From: Carettochelys insculpta
Taxonomy: Eukaryota; Chordata; Testudines; Carettochelyidae
DNA length: 64,000 nucleotides
Assembly: GCF_033958435.1 (NCBI RefSeq)
Contig: NC_134161.1
Coordinates: forward strand, 1,426,001-1,490,000
Direction of reading: 5' to 3'
Shown here: positions 31,501 through 42,819 of the stretch, in pieces
How positions within the stretch are numbered: the stretch's first letter is position 1
Layout of the letters: every line of letters begins with the position of its first letter
Made by a program: the position numbers and the translations under genes
Notes under the pieces: model-generated
Databases searched by the model: none
Told to the model about the DNA's origin: nothing
What the model saw: the letters and a program-made list of their open reading frames with translations, nothing else

Positions 31501-34500
31501 CCCCATTAGACTCTGACAAAGGCTCACATCCCCCGGTCTGATCTGACTTGTTTTTCCCGCTTTTGATAAGTGCTGTTGATACTGGGCCATTTCCACCTTG
31601 CTGAATAGACCTTGTCAGCTTTGGCCCTCCCTCTTACTGGGACCCCACTCTTTAAATACCCCTCTGAAACCACCCCCCGACTCCTGCATCTGATGAAGCG
31701 GGTCTTTGCCCACAAAAGCTTATGCTCCAAAATAGCTGTTAGTCTGTAAGGTGCCACAAGACATCTTGTTGTTTCCAAAGAACCTCAGCGTTCAGGAGGG
31801 GCTGGCTGGGCCTCAGAGTGCCTGTGTGTCAAAGTCAGTCCTAGCAGAGCCCCTGAAAAATCAGGCCTTTGCGTACGGCATGGCATGTGGCTCGTCTGAG
31901 CAATGCAGGGCACAGAGTTAACAGTTACTGTCCGGAGCCTCCCCTGGCATCCCCTGTGCTGGCGCATTCCCCTGCCAGGTACACTCTCTCCCCTTACCTT
32001 TGGCCTTCAGGTAAAGTTGGAGGGAGCTTGAGTCATCACATGTGTAAACTCCATCATTAGTGGGACTCTCATACTTAGCAATCTCAATTTCTCTCTCATT
32101 CTCATATTGTTTCATGTCAGCCTTGTCTTTCTTCCATTTAAGTCCAGAGCTGAAGGGGCAAGTGAGAGTCACCCTTTCCTTAGAGATCTCCACCTGGAAC
32201 GCTGCAAAAGGGGAAGACAAAAACAGAAACACAGAGGAGGTCCATACAACTGGTGCTTAAAAACAGGCAGGTCCCAGCTGCAGCAAGAGTGAAATTAACC
32301 CTGGAGTGGGGCTCACTGGGAGCCTTGCTCTGCCCTTCTGTGGGACACCAGCAATGGGGTTGTTAGGTTCAGTGTCACACCTCTAACCTAGTACCAATGT
32401 GGGGAACATGCTGGTGTGCAGAACTTGGCAGTCACAAGCACTAACGGTAAGGAGCTGTGAATGGTGTCATGAGCTGAAACTCCATCACCATGAGATGGCT
32501 GGTAGTCTATAAGCTGCCACAGGACTTCTTGTTGGTTTTCATCACCATAAGTACTTACTAACTGGTCTCAGACAACTGTCTTGGGCACAGAGACTTATTT
32601 TGTCTGCTTCCCCACCTGCAGCTGGAGGATACAGATTGTGATAGACACCCTGATCTTTTCTGACATTGCTGTAAGCACTGACTGACCCCGGCCAGAAACC
32701 TTCTGAATCCCCGAAAGCCACCTATTCCAGTGCCCTGCTCGCTGGCACGTCGGGTTGCAGATTTCAGAGGCATGCAGGCTGCGTGGCCTGGCTCTGGGGA
32801 GTGAGAGGGGACCGCTGGTGGGGACCAGACAAATGGGGGCAGGGTGACACTGTTAGCCCGGGTGCTGCAATTAGCTGGAGAAAAATTAAAGTTGGAGAGA
32901 GAGACTGAGGATGGGAACATGGCCCTAGAGGGCCCTGTGCCTAAATTCGGCCTTGGGGCCAGCCCAATGCCACTCCTATGGCGTACAGTACCTAGCGCCT
33001 TCCTCAGTAGCTCTCAGCGTGCTTCACACAGATCAGAATGAGTGTCGCCAGGTTACAGGTGAGGAAACTGAGCAAGTGTTATTAAGGAGACGCCATCCCC
33101 ACTGAGGGCAAAGGGAGCCGGCTGGAGCCCAGCGTGCAGGTATACAGTTTGCTGGGTCTGCGTTTTAGGAAAGAAGAAGTAAAGACATTCTCTATGGCCA
33201 AACCCACAGAGGCACAGGCATACACAGAGCTGGCTCAGCACCCCCGGGGTACATGGAAAGACTCCCATTGACATCACTGGGCCCTGGGTGAGGCTCAGAC
33301 CCGCACTAATGGCGCTCAGATAAACGGGTGTTTGCTTTTAGTGCTTAAAAATTCCCCCATTTTCAGATTCCCTCTGAGCAGATAGAAATGGCAGGATCCA
33401 TCTTAGCAGCACACGTAAGAGACAGTGATGATGGCTAAAAGCATCAATAGTAAAATCAACTTACGTTCCTGCGCCCCGGTCTCAGCTGCAAAAGACAAGC
33501 AACAAAAGTTGTTAGTAAAACCTATCTGCTGGGATCTGAGAATTTGCCTGTGCAGAAGGAAACCCCTCCTTAGTTACCCTTTCCCTTATTTGTCAGATGG
33601 TCTTTGCCCACAAAAGCTTATGCTCCAAAATATCTGTTAGTCCATAAGGTTGCAACAGGACTTCTTGTTGTTCTCGAAGATAGAGACTAACACGGCCACC
33701 TCTCTGATACTGTCCCTTATTATTCCCAATCTGCCGCCAGGGGTAAGCACAGACCACTAATCCAGACAATGCCGCTTTCACACTCAAACACCTGGGTGCC
33801 AGGCAGACTTTGGAAAACAATTGCAGTAACATTTGTGTTTTAAATCCAGTGTCTCTAAGGTCCCAGCCCTAGAAACACACAAAGAATGGATGGGGAAAAA
33901 GGCAGAAAACGCTGTTGGAGGCTGAAAATACCCTTTAAACATGAGGACTGGACGAATGCTTTACTCCCCCCCGCAGCTGCCTCCAGGTCTGCAATTCCTT
34001 CTGGCCACTGCTGCCCCCCTGTTCTTGATTTTGTAATCAAAATGGAAACTCCTGCATTTGAGAGGAAGTTCATTCTTTCTCTCTTCCCCGTAATGTCGAT
34101 TGGTAGCTCTGCTGATCCCTTTGTACCACAAATTGCAATGCCAGAACACCAATGTGGGACCATTGATTTTAGCTGGCCATACAGAAGCGTTTCGCTCTGT
34201 TTCTCCATGTACTTCTCTTGTCTCTGCAGAGGGCTGATCCTGCTTGGATGGCACAAAACGGGCAATTTGACAAGTAATTTTAGCTTATTTTTCAATCAGG
34301 GTCAACAGCACCAATGAATTGATGGAGAATATTCCCAGGCCTAGAGCAGTCACCAAACTGAACTGCGTCCTTGGCGTTTAGCCTTTCCTGGGCAGAGGCT
34401 TTGAGCTGCACCATTGTTTTTAGACTTGCTGACGGCGCTAAAACAGATTAGCGAGGCAACGCTATTTTAAACCCCAGGTGAGTGCACCTGGCTGCCATTA

Positions 34501-37500
34501 TCAAGGTGGGAAATAGAAACGAGGTCCCTGGCTTTGCTGTGAAAAGAAATGAGGTGGTTCCCTGCAAGGTGTAAATGCAATGGCACAGCTCCTGTCCAGC
34601 GCTGAGATGGAATCTCCCGGGGATTTGAGCCCTGAGCCAGCAATGAGAACCGTAGGGCTCGGTGTGGTTGCATGGATCTGCCTGCTGAAGCAGCTGGGCC
34701 GTAGGTTAGAAATGGTTCCATTTAACTCCACTGCTGGGCAATCTGTGGGCATGAGGAATACCACTGAAATCCCAAGGCCACAGCCATGCTAGAGCAGTGC
34801 CAGGGAGAGGGTCAGAATCAGGCTCACAGTGCGTATGAGAAACACTAGACAAAAGACAAGTGCATAAGCCAGTGAAAAAAGTTGTTCCCATCTGTGACTA
34901 CCCTGCCCTGGGGTATCGGCTTAGCCAGCATTTGCTTCACAGAGCCTGGGAGCTCAATTTCACCGAAACAGCAGTGACGAGAGCCGCAGACCAAGGCTTA
35001 GATTAAATGGAAGGTGACTGGCTGCTCTATTCCTGCACAGAACTACGTTTTAGAGGAAGAGAATAAAGACGGGTGCAGTAGCACAAACAGATCGCAGCCC
35101 TGCGCCTAAATACAGCCTTGGAGCCAGCCCAGTGCCACTCCTATGGCGTACAGTACCTAGCGCCTTCCTCAGTAGCTCTCAGCGTGCTTCACACAGATCA
35201 GAATGAGTGTCGCCAGGTTACAGGTGAGGAAACTGAGCAAGTGTTATTAAGGAGACGCCATCCCCACTGAGGGCAAAGGGAGCCGGCTGGAGCCCAGCGT
35301 GCAGGTATACAGTTTGCTGGGTCTGTGTTTTAGGAAAGAAGAAGTAAAGACATTCTCTATGGCCAAACCCACAGAGGCACAGGCATACACAGAGCTGGCT
35401 CAGCACCCCCGGGGTAGATGGAAAGACTCCCATTGACGTCACTGGGTCCTGGGTGAGGCTCAGACCCGCACTAATGGCGCTCAGATAAACGGGTGTTTGC
35501 TTTTAGTGCTTAAAAATTCCCCCGTTTTTAGATTCCCTCTGAGCAGATAGAAACGGCAGGATCCATCTTAGCAGCACACGTAAGAGACGGTGATTATGGC
35601 TAAAAGCATCAATAGTAAAATCAACTTACATTCCTGCGCCCCGGTCTCAGCTGCAAAAGACAAGCAAGAAAAGTTGTTAGTAAAACCTATCTGCTGGGAT
35701 CTGAGAATTTGCCTGTGCAGAAGGAAACCCCTCCTTAGTTACCCTCTCCCTTATTCATCAGATGGTCTTTGCCCACAAAAGCTTATGCTCCAAAATAACT
35801 GTTAGTCTATAAGGTTGCAACAGGACTTTTTGTTGTTCTCGAAGACACAGATTAACACGGCCACCTCCCTGATACTATCTCTTATTATTCCCAATATGCT
35901 GCCAGGGGTAAGCACAGACCACTAATCCATACAATGCCGCTTTCACACTCAAACACCTGGGTGCCAGGCAGACTTTGGAAAACAATTGCAGTAACATTTG
36001 TGTTTTAAATCCAGTGTCTCTAAGGTCCCAGCCCTAGAAACACACACAAAGAAGGGATGGGGACGAAGACAGGAAATGGTGTCGGAGGCTGAAAAAACCC
36101 TTCAGGCTCGAGGAGCCCACTGATGGCTAGGCACTTGCTCTGTTCGGTCAGCCGCCACCATTGGGTCTGTAATTCCTTCTGCCCCTGGTTTTGATTTTGT
36201 GACAAATATGGAAACTCCTGCATTTGAGAAGAAGTTAATTCTTTCTCTCTTTCCCATAATGTCAGTTGTTTTCTGTGCTGTTTCCTTTGTGCCACAAAAT
36301 GCCGGAACACCAGCATGGGACCCTTTATTGTAGCTGGCCACACACTAGGGAGCACCCTGTCTCGCCAGGTGCCTCTCTGGTCTCTGAGGGTGGTGGGGCC
36401 TGCTTGGATAGCCCTAAAAATGGTGCTTTGACAGTTAATTGTAGCTGATTTTTCAAATCAGTGAAAACAGCACCAAGGAACGGATAGAGAATATCAGCCC
36501 AGCCCAGCTAGGAACAGTCACCGGCTGCTTTATCTATGCACAGGACTTTGTTCTAGATGGTGGGAACAAACAGAGGTGCCGTGGTGCAAAGCAATCCTAG
36601 CCAAGGAGAACTGCAACTCTTCCTGCTGACATCAAGCCCAGCCCCTGGCATTTACAACATGAAGTCCTGTGGCACCTTTTAGACTAACAGATACTTTGGA
36701 GCATAAGCTTTCGTGGGCAAAGACCCGATTCCTGACATGCATCTGATGAAGCGGGTCTTTGCCCATGAATGCTTAGGCTCCAAGTATCTGTTAGTCTATA
36801 AGGTGCCTCAGGACTTCTCACTCTTTCTGCGGATACAGACTAACGCGGCGACCCGTCTGGTACTTGCCACTGGCGTTTGCCGCTCCTGAGCAGAGCGGCT
36901 GCTGTTTATTTGCAAATGTCTTTTGCCCCTTCCCACAGGGCATGCTGAGCCAGCGAGAACACCCATGCTTCGCCTTTCATCTGGTTGCGTTTGCAAACAA
37001 TAATAACCTTTGGGGGCTCCTTTTAGCAGAGATCTACAGACTTGAAGTGAGGGGCGCGAGTACACAGAAATTTCATCTGACGGCTAACTGTAGGACGGGG
37101 CGTCCAGATTTCATTGCACTGCCCCTCCTGTACTCTGCCCCGGCCTGTACAGACCTTCCACGGGGGCTCTGAGGTTCATCGAACTGGCTGGTAAACAACA
37201 AAGGTCTTAGCAACTGACTTCTCTTTGGAAAATACACATAATGAAGCCTCGCAATTCCCTCTCTCTCAACTACGCTGATTCTGCAGGATGCAGTTCCTGC
37301 TTTGCTGCCCTGCACATCACTGAGAGAGGGGTGTATTTCTCATCTGCAAATGGCTACTTCGGTTTCCCTGCAAGTCTGCGGCTGGGTAAGAGCCTCTGGC
37401 CGCCGTACAGTACTGCGCAATGGCTGGCGGCGATCGCCAGTATCTTCCTAGCCTGAGTCCTTGCGGCTCACTCTTCTGACACCCTGTCGTCTCTAGCCAG

Positions 37501-37559
37501 CTGTACTCACCTGCACAGAGCAGGAGCCCCAAAACAAGCAGGGAAAACTCTAGCTTCAT
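28546..37559 (-). CDS. CD3E: CD3 epsilon chain of the T-cell receptor complex
   Basis: Signalling subunit that pairs with CD3 gamma/delta. Exons in transcript order: 37559-37511 (MKLEFSLLVLGLLLCA signal), mini-exon 35650-35630 and/or its duplicate 33485-33465, 32201-31998 (Ig), 29872-29720 (transmembrane), 28993-28947 and 28602-28546. All junctions are AG/GT with matching phase. The product is 176 residues with one mini-exon or 183 with both. The Ig domain has a TC/YTC cysteine pair. Then come CPNC, an acidic transmembrane Asp (IIIADLLI), the basic SKNRKG start of the tail, and the proline motif RPPPVPNPDYE known to bind Nck. The ITAM is YEPI-x7-YAGL, split across the last two exons, and the protein ends PIRKGQREVYAGLEPRGF. 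Start choice: the ATG at 37559 begins a good signal peptide; an in-frame ATG at 37601 would add 14 polar residues. Confidence 0.94.
30833..31099. mobile_element. Nested inverted pair of Penelope-like ends with 12-bp target duplication
   Basis: The 267-bp insert is flanked by acatatctacac at 30821-30832 and 31100-31111. The left arm (CCTGTGGCACCTTATA...) and right arm (...TATAAGGTGCCACAGG) are inverted copies. The centre has several GGTTCACCAGCAT repeats. Confidence 0.75.
30881..30918 (-). ncRNA. Hammerhead-ribozyme-like core in a Penelope-like end
   Basis: On the - strand: CUGAUGA; a 6-bp stem II (GUGAGU/GCUCAC with one G-U pair and loop CUGU); GAAA; a 3-bp stem III (A-U, G-C, C-G closing loop UCAU); then a UC cleavage position. 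All conserved core bases are present. Stem I pairing with the flanks is not convincing. Hammerhead motifs have been reported in Penelope-like elements. The mirrored + strand copy at 30979-31010 has a weakened stem III. Confidence 0.4.
32495..32545 (+). mobile_element. Short Penelope-like end fragment
   Basis: GTCTATAAGCTGCCACAGGA followed by CTTCTTGTTGG is the last ~35 bases of the family's 3' end. Confidence 0.5.
33465..33485 (-). CDS. CD3E: CD3E mini-exon, downstream copy
   Basis: The 21-nt exon is bounded by CTTTTGCAG and GTAAGT. With the phase-1 base of the previous exon it encodes (A/S)ETGAQE and ends in C, which joins CG of the Ig exon to make Pro. Human CD3E also has a 21-nt mini-exon after the signal exon, encoding acidic N-terminal residues. 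Confidence 0.8.
33593..33712 (+). mobile_element. Penelope-like end inside duplication copy A
   Basis: TCTTTGCCCACAAAAGCTT, then ATCTGTTAGTCCATAAGG and TAACACGGCCACCTCTCTGA. It has the same insertion point and content as 35757-35874. Confidence 0.65.
35630..35650 (-). CDS. CD3E: CD3E mini-exon, upstream copy
   Basis: The 21-nt exon is identical to 33465-33485 except that the last base is T instead of C. CTTTTGCAG and GTAAGT splice sites are intact. If followed by the second copy, the joining codon is TCT (Ser) and the frame is kept; if spliced directly to the Ig exon, T+CG also gives Ser. Either copy alone, or both, therefore yields an open reading frame. Confidence 0.78.
35757..35874 (+). 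mobile_element. Penelope-like end inside duplication copy B
   Basis: It starts CATCAGATGGTCTTTGCCCA and continues TATGCTCCAAAATAACTG. It is shared with copy A. Confidence 0.65.
36655..36862. mobile_element. Inverted pair of Penelope-like ends
   Basis: AGTCCTGTGGCACCTTTTAG on the left is mirrored by CTATAAGGTGCCTCAGGACT on the right, with the CATCTGATGAAGCGGGTCTT block near the centre. It lies in CD3E intron 1. Confidence 0.7.
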
Positions 37560-39580
37560 CTTGGTGTTCCCCCCACCGGATCCGCTTTCTGTCCTTTCCA
37601 ATCAGATTGGCACACTCAGTCCAGCTCTGCACAAACAAAGAACACAGGTGCTTTCAAGTTTCTCTTGGTGAGAAAGAGGCCCAGGAGGGTTTCCCAGAAT
37701 CTCCTCTAACGATCAGCACAGCGGTGAGCTGTAGAGGCTCTGTTTCCAACAGAACAGGCAGGCGGTTCTGAGATACAACAAACGTCTACGACAGAACAGC
37801 TTCTGCCAGGAAGTGCGGAGGCTGGAGGGTGCCTACATTACTGAACGTCACTGAGCGTATGAGGAGGCCGCGGTCCTGCTAGCACCTCGGTGACTCCCAG
37901 GCCAGCCCAGAGAGGGGCCTGGAGAAAGAAGCACACACAACCGGGCCCTACCAGCTTTGCTGCCGGAATCTCCTATCGTTTTCAAACAATAGTTTCTGAG
38001 TTCAAGTTCAAAATGGTAGCTACTTTAGGAAAGTGCCAGCAACAAACCTAACCCACTAGGAAGGCAACAGCCAGTGGCAGAGGGAGATGCCTCGTACAAC
38101 CAGCATGAAGCTGTCTGCCAGCTCGTCAGGTAGGGACCGCCACCGCCTAAACTGGGGGCTTGCACAGTGCTTGGGATTCCCACCCCTTGGGGATCTTGAA
38201 ATACAAAACTTCAGTGGCAGTACTGACAACAACACAGAGCGATGTGTCCAAGTGCTGTGGCGACGAGTGGGCTATGGGAGCCCAGGAACCCAGAAACAGA
38301 CCCAGAGAAAACTAAAGGGAGCAGGTCTCTAATTCTGCCATTTTTGTGCTGGATTTACGCTGCAGGAGGCACAGGGGCCAGCTGCTCTGGAGCTTCCGGG
38401 GCAGGGATGCCACTGGAGACTGGATTGCACCTGCCAACTGTATTTCTCACGGTGGTTTCCGGTCACCACAGGTCTGTTCTGGACTCCTCTTTGTCTCATG
38501 GGCCACAAGTCAGCTTTTCACCCAGGCACTGGGCTTCCTGCCACGCTGCCCTTGAAGGATGAATGTTCTCCCTGTGCTCACTGGAGAGGCCATGAGTACC
38601 CTCCACGTAATTTGCTGCTAGGACTGAGACGCCTGGAGGAGTGAGCTGAGATTAGCTTATGGCCCTGTATGAAAACACACAGGCATATTTGTGACTCTAA
38701 CCACATATATGCTGCACCCCTTCCGTCTGTGGGCCGGTCTCTCTCTCGGCAGCACACACCTTGGAGCAGAGTCTGCCTTCAAAGCACCCTGCACTGCCAT
38801 AAGTAAATAAACGGATGCGCAGTGATGGTGCTGAGCTGTGTGCTGAGGCAGGGTTCTGTGTCCTTTTCCCTCTCCTCTGCTGGGCCACATTGCAGCAATG
38901 GAGAAAGGCCCCTGTTCCCTACACAGAAGAGCTCAGCGTGGGCTGGAGATCATGGCTTCTTTCCCTCTAGTGGCAGAATTCATACTACCAGAGCGTCGGC
39001 TCCTGGCCAGGAGCAGAGAAGCAACAAACCTGGGCCCTGTGGATGCACAGAGAAGGTTTATTGGGGACGCTCATTAACCGATCATACACAGACAGCCTGT
39101 GAGCAGCACCCCAATGCACAATTTGGGATCAGAACTAAGTTTAACTCCTGTTCCAAACACAGTTTCATCTGTTTACGAATGCAGCCCTGAACTTGGGTTT
39201 GGTTTTAGCCCGCTCACAGCCCTGACTACGCCCATGACTCAGCTGGGTCCCCTAGTGACAGCCCTGTGGCGCCTGGAGCAGGGTGGAAACATCAGACGAC
39301 ATCTCACTCCAGGCACCAGTAACCCCGTCCTGTTCTGAGACAGAGAACAGCTTTGAGCCAGCCACACGTGACATGTGCTGTGTGAGGCTTTAAATGAAGC
39401 TTCCCCAACGTGCACTCATTTATCTGGGGCTGATAAAATGCTTGCTGTGAACAAGCACGCAGAGGGGAATACAGCACTGCATCTAGGTGACACAGTCCTT
39501 GTGAAGGAGGCAGGGTCTCAGCCTCAGGTAAGAATGCCAGGGGGTTATTTAACATGCACCCATTGTTTTACTAACTGTAA
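37560..39580. other. CD3E 5' UTR and upstream region, otherwise unassigned
   Basis: The bases just before 37559 (on -: ACACCAAG before ATG) give a purine at -3, a favourable start context. No TATA box or CpG island is evident. No exon or recognised repeat is seen to 39.58 kb. Confidence 0.35.
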
Positions 39581-39584
39581 TGAG

Positions 39585-39760
39585 ACATCCTCTTCCCCAG
39601 GCGGTGGCTTGTGCTTTGTAATGCTGACAGACCGAGGTTGCTGGTCCCAGGGATAGAACCTGCAAGCATAGGGTCTAAAGCCCTGCACTGTACCACATGA
39701 GCTAAAGGCCAGCTGGCTCTCAAGCAGAGACTTCACTCACCCCAGATGAGGTCACTCCAT
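39585..39760 (-). mobile_element. tRNA-derived SINE
   Basis: The - strand shows a pol III A-box-like TTAGCTCATGTGGTACAGTG and a B-box-like GGTTCTATCCC, spaced as in tRNA-derived SINEs of the tortoise pol III/SINE type. Confidence 0.6.
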
Positions 39761-39827
39761 GTTTCCCTGGGCTGAGGGAGTGCATCCCAAGCTTCTGAGA
39801 CCTTCCAGCAGTTCTTCCTGGGCAACA

Positions 39828-40010
39828 CACCAGTTGAAACACTGACAGACCTGGGCTGCTGGCATTAGGGATAGAACCTGTGAGTACAGTGTCTAAAGCC
39901 CTGCACTCTACCACATGAGCTAAAGGGCTGCTGACTCTCAGCTGAGGCTGTAGAGCAGAGACTTCACTCACCCCAGATGAGGTCTCAGCACCTCTGGGTA
40001 CTACACATAG
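39828..40010 (-). mobile_element. tRNA-derived SINE, second copy
   Basis: It has the same promoter boxes (AGCTCATGTGGTAGAGTGCA and GGTTCTATCCC) and the same 3' flank (GACCTCATCTGGGGTGAGTG) as the neighbour at 39585. The two copies are in the same orientation about 70 bp apart, so they may be one local duplication. Confidence 0.6.
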
Positions 40011-41370
40011 GTGTTGTGGAGGCTGGAATTGCCAATCTATTCCCCACCAGAGTTTGCTGCTGCACTTTTCCTGCTAGGTGGGAACTTGTTTGACTGTTTT
40101 GCTCATTGTCACACTTTCACTGGAGGAGCTCAGTGGGGGAGCCCAAGCAAGCCAATATCTTCATTTGGTGTTTGCACCTTCCTTGCCAACCTGAATTTAT
40201 GTCTGCCTGTTTCCAGTAAGAATCATTTTTCATGGATTCAGGACCTTCTGTCCATCAGCCAACCAGCATGCAGCATAATGCAAATGGTAGTGGGTGTGGA
40301 AGAGGCCAAGGGTGTTGGGAATAAAGTTACCCCTTCTCCTGTAGCAGCCGCCAAGGGCAGCTGGCGTGGTAATCTGTAAAATCCGGTCCAAAATCCCATC
40401 CTTCCTGCGTGGAAGCTAGTTTAAATCTGCCTGGGATGGACGGAGCCAAGCAAACAAACCCAGTGTTGGAAGTTGTGGTTCTCGAGAAGGTGAAACGTCT
40501 CTGCCATTCCCTGCACCACGCTGCTGTGCTGGGCTTGGACAGTTTGAACTCTCTTTTGAAAACAAATGTCCAGCGGTGGAAGTGCCATTTTAAGCGATGT
40601 GCTGGGTTTTATCAACAGTGTAGGAACCACACAATTCCACAAGGGGGGGCGCCTGCCTCTTCAACAGCCTCTCCTCTCAGGTGTCGCATGATAGACTCAG
40701 GGGGACTCACTTTCTTCCCAAAATTGTCCTCTCAGGGCTGGGGAGAGGCCAGTCCTCAGGGTAATGCAGCACTACAGTAGTACCCCCACTGCCTGGGTGG
40801 CCTGAAGAATTCTTCTTTCGTTGACAGAGCTGTGACTGGGGGTGGGGTGGGGTAAGTCAATAGGCTTTGCAGCTCTGAGTGATGTAGCAAGGCTGACCTA
40901 AGTTTTAGGTGAAGCCCCAACCTTCTACACTGGGCTGGTTGCCTGGCATTTCACTTCCTTGCCAACACTCATGCAGCGACACCTTTGGGGCGTTACTGAG
41001 GGTGAGGTGCTGACGTATTTATGTGTCACCTGAACCTGTTCTGAAAAGATAACCTGCTACAGGGCTTCAAACATTGGTGGTCCTTCTGTCTCCCCAGAAG
41101 AGCTGCCTGAATGCTGTGAGGTGCAGAGACTGTAAGGAAAAGGCTAGCGGAGACACACCCCAGGTGGCTGCCGAACCAGAAATGCCGTGGGCACAGAGAC
41201 CGGTTCACAATCTCCTCTCAATGCCCTTTGTCCTCCTCTCAGCAGACATGCCCAGGCTCCAGCCCCAGCTGGCTGGGGGAATCCAACCCTGGATTTTCTT
41301 GAAGTTAATTAATCAAGGCTTCAAGTAACTCTGACAATCTCGGACTTGCCTTACCTGTAAGGAGAAGCTG
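40011..41370. other. Intergenic, unassigned
   Basis: No exon, RNA gene or recognised repeat. Confidence 0.35.
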
Positions 41371-41374
41371 CTGG

Positions 41375-41552
41375 TAGACAATGGCATTTCATAAACTAAC
41401 AGATATTTTGGAGCATAAGCTTTCGTGGGCAGAGAAACGGGTCTCTGCCCATGAAAGCTTATGCTCCAAAATATCTGTTAGCCTATAAGGTGCCACAGGA
41501 CTTCTTGTTTTTGAAGATACAGACTAACACGCCCCCCGCCCCCGATACTTGT
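41375..41552. mobile_element. Inverted pair of Penelope-like ends
   Basis: ATTTTGGAGCATAAGCTTTC and GAAAGCTTATGCTCCAAAAT are exact mirror arms around a short centre with GGGTCTCTGCCCATGAAAGC. Confidence 0.7.
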
Positions 41553-42815
41553 AGCGAGTGGACATTTTGCTTGTTTGCTCCTCCTTCAAAAGAGCACTCA
41601 CTCAAGGCGTCTCTTTAACGAGCAAAAATGCCTGGGGTGTGACCCTGCCATGCCAAGCCAGCGAAGGATCAGACAGGAGGCACTGAAGATTAATAACCAA
41701 CTCTTCCCATAAGCTTCCAGCCAGGCCCAGCTGCCCCACCGGGGCAGAGTGTCTGTCCATGAGACCGAGGCTGGTGAATTGCCTTTACTGCGAGTACAGA
41801 CCGGTGAGGCATCCCCCTGCGCTCTGTGGAGGCAGGTCGCGGTTAATAAAAGTACTGCATGAGTCACTGAGCTGAACGCCACCCAGGCACCTAGGCTGAG
41901 CTCTGGTATATCCTGGGCAACCAGCACCCCCATCTTGAGGCCTACACACTAAACCACCAACTGAAATGGAACCAGGGTCCTACAGGCCTCCAGAAAGTAG
42001 ACTATTACCTGGCATGGCCTCCCACAAGAGCATGGAAATAGTTAAACAGGGTACACCCAGATCATCCTGTACCCACTCTCTGCAGAGGGAGGTAAAGCCA
42101 GTTTGACCTGGGGGGAGAATCTCTCCTGACTCACATTGTGGCCACCAGTAACAGTCTGAGCACGTGAGCAAGAACCTGCCTGCTGAGCACCTGTCGGAGA
42201 ATGCTACATGCCACCGCCGAGCCCTCGCCCTCTCCCCTTCCACGTCTTGTCTCTAGCCCTGGTCCTTCCCCTTCTGTGTCCTGTCTCCAGCCCTGGCCAT
42301 CTGGAATGCCTTGGAGCAGATCAAACAACGACAACCTCCAGAACATACTGGGGGTGGGTACAATCCCTTCCTGGCTCCTGCTGTGGCCAGTTGAACCCCT
42401 GAAGCTGTTGGGCACGAGACCTGAACTGGAAATGAGCCCAGCGCGCCCGAGACCTGTTGCTACATCACAGGCGAACCTGGCACACAATCACGCTCATAAA
42501 TTTGTCCAGCTCTTTCTTAAAACCAGTGCAGGCATCTGCCCCAAGCACCCCTGCCGGGAGGCAGCCCACAACCTCGCCACTCTGAAGGCAGGAAATCTTA
42601 CAGTTTCCAGACAGAGTTTGTTCATGTCCAGTTCTGGCCTCATGTGGGACGAACCGTCTGGCTGCCTGCAGCTGGAGCTGCCTTGCTGTGGGTTACTGCA
42701 GGGGCCACCATGCACGTGGCGGGTCTGGCAAAGGAGGTGGCAGTGGCAGCGGCACCTCGGGCTGCAGGAGGTAAGTCCCTTAATTTTTGGATGGGAGGCA
42801 GGCGATAGGGACTTT
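41553..42815. other. Intergenic, unassigned
   Basis: No conserved coding pattern or recognised repeat. Confidence 0.35.
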
Positions 42816-42819
42816 TAAG

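Larger units (their letters stand above)
30590..31775 (+). mobile_element. Penelope-like retroelement fragment, interrupted by a nested copy
   Basis: Broken + frames encode RPVLTYRQPANPKQIL, then CNSPHCQFCSHIYT. After the nested insertion come a CQQCPTAIYIGQTGQAL GIY-YIG start, CRRINGHKSDIRN and VGEHFNLPGH. This order is typical of the linker and GIY-YIG endonuclease of EN+ Penelope-like elements. The 3' end (31530-31775) carries CTGTTGATACTGGGCC, the hammerhead-like block and TAAGGTGCCACAAG. It lies in the CD3E intron between the Ig and transmembrane exons, antisense to CD3E. Confidence 0.75.
32930..35095. repeat. Tandem duplication in CD3E, copy A (downstream in the transcript)
   Basis: It is homologous to copy B with a period of 2165 bp. 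About 32936-33885 matches 35100-36050 at roughly 97% by eye; 33886-34370 matches 36051-36530 at only about 75-80%. Positions 34370-35000 lack a clear counterpart in B. The copy contains a MIR-like piece near 33050-33080, the mini-exon and a Penelope-like end at the same relative sites as in B. Confidence 0.8.
35096..36610. repeat. Tandem duplication in CD3E, copy B (upstream in the transcript)
   Basis: It is the partner of copy A. The far end is marked by GGCTGCTTTATCTATGCACA near 36525, which mirrors GGCTGCTCTATTCCTGCACA near 35022 at the end of A, so the repeat unit boundary falls near 35095. Confidence 0.75.
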
